NCBI RefSeq assembly: GCF_001544535.1
Contig: NZ_FCON02000043.1
Coordinates: forward strand, 1-57,460
Length of the DNA: 57,460 bases
Reading direction: 5' to 3'
Source: Caballeronia choica
GTDB lineage: Bacteria > Pseudomonadota > Gammaproteobacteria > Burkholderiales > Burkholderiaceae
Below, piece by piece: positions 57,250 through 57,460 of this stretch. The notes under the pieces were generated by a model, which ran no database searches, was not told the DNA's origin, and saw only the letters and a list, made by a program, of their open reading frames with translations. Each line of letters begins with the position of its first letter. Position 1 is the first letter of the stretch. Both the position numbers and the translations under genes were made by a program.

Positions 57250-57460
57250 TTTACACCGTTTGATGCGCCTAGGCTTCCATGGAACTTGTATTCATGTCGG
57301 TTTATTTGCTCTGCCCCTGTCCGGGGCGGGACTCACTTTCTTTGCTGCTGCAAAGAAAGTAAGCAAAGAAAGCAGCTTCCCACCGCCAATCCTTGCCATG
57401 CGCCTCCAGACCGCTCCCTCGGAGTGGTCCAACCGGGGGAGTGTCGTTAGCGGGGTTTCA
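57250..57460. repeat. dispersed intergenic repeat element (right end open)
   Basis: It begins with TTTACACCGTTTGATGCGC (57250-57268), two changes from the hairpin arm at 48882. Further parts are GCCCC-TGTCC-GGGGC (57313-57327) and the inverted repeat ACTTTCTTTGC-TGCT-GCAAAGAAAGT (57335-57360) with a third GCAAAGAAAG copy at 57363-57372. From memory this CTTTCTTTGC block recurs many times in Paraburkholderia and Caballeronia genomes. No gene seen. The element continues past the window. Confidence 0.6.

Overview
The window is GC-rich chromosomal DNA of a Burkholderia sensu lato beta-proteobacterium, most likely Paraburkholderia or Caballeronia. Grounds: a chemotaxis operon ordered mcp-cheR-cheD-cheB-cheY-cheZ, methionine synthase split into two overlapping genes, PhaM, family members DUF2917, DUF3443/DUF2844, DUF1840 and DUF3567, and a hyphenated repeat at the right edge built on CTTTCTTTGC/GCAAAGAAAG. 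Genes are dense. I saw no rRNA, tRNA, CRISPR, phage or insertion sequence.

Layout. (1) 1-2543: the 3' part of comM, a non-coding stretch with a DnaA-box cluster, a lipoprotein and a TlpA-type thioredoxin. (2) 2553-7806: the dctA-dctB-dctD C4-dicarboxylate uptake locus on the minus strand, with a sigma-54 promoter and upstream dyads in front of dctA. (3) 7808-15657: a family 9 glycosyltransferase, lipB-lipA, a GcvA-like regulator, a ybeD/D-amino-acid transaminase/dacC group and a hydrolase. (4) 15672-21024: an MCE/Mla-type lipid transport operon (STAS-MlaE, MlaF, MlaD, PqiC-like lipoprotein) followed by VanZ-like and thioredoxin-like ferredoxin genes. (5) 21204-24694: birA-coaX, a small membrane protein, hldC and a diiron ferritin-like protein.

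(6) 25168-32667 is the most interesting part. A LitR/CarH-type MerR-B12 photosensor gene diverges from an operon of FAD amine oxidase, DUF1365 and cyclopropane-fatty-acid synthase, and the shared promoter region has symmetric operator-like palindromes. Next come an ECF sigma factor with a zinc-finger anti-sigma, and a cytochrome b561/molybdopterin oxidoreductase/methionine-rich MXKDX repeat operon. The latter resembles a periplasmic reactive-chlorine or methionine-sulfoxide defence system. Together the region looks like a light and oxidative-stress envelope module.

(7) 32690-40296: phaM, a small catabolic cluster (enoyl-CoA hydratase family, orphan ABC binding protein, FAH-family hydrolase) with a divergent IclR regulator, a DUF3108 protein, an alpha/beta hydrolase and a DUF3567 protein. 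(8) 40392-50887: split metH, a DUF1840 gene, argS, a SPOR protein, dsbA and the DUF3443/DUF2844 exported pair. (9) 51161-57460: chemotaxis genes ending at a G-rich leader and a dispersed repeat. All functions are inferred from motifs read by eye; no database search was run.
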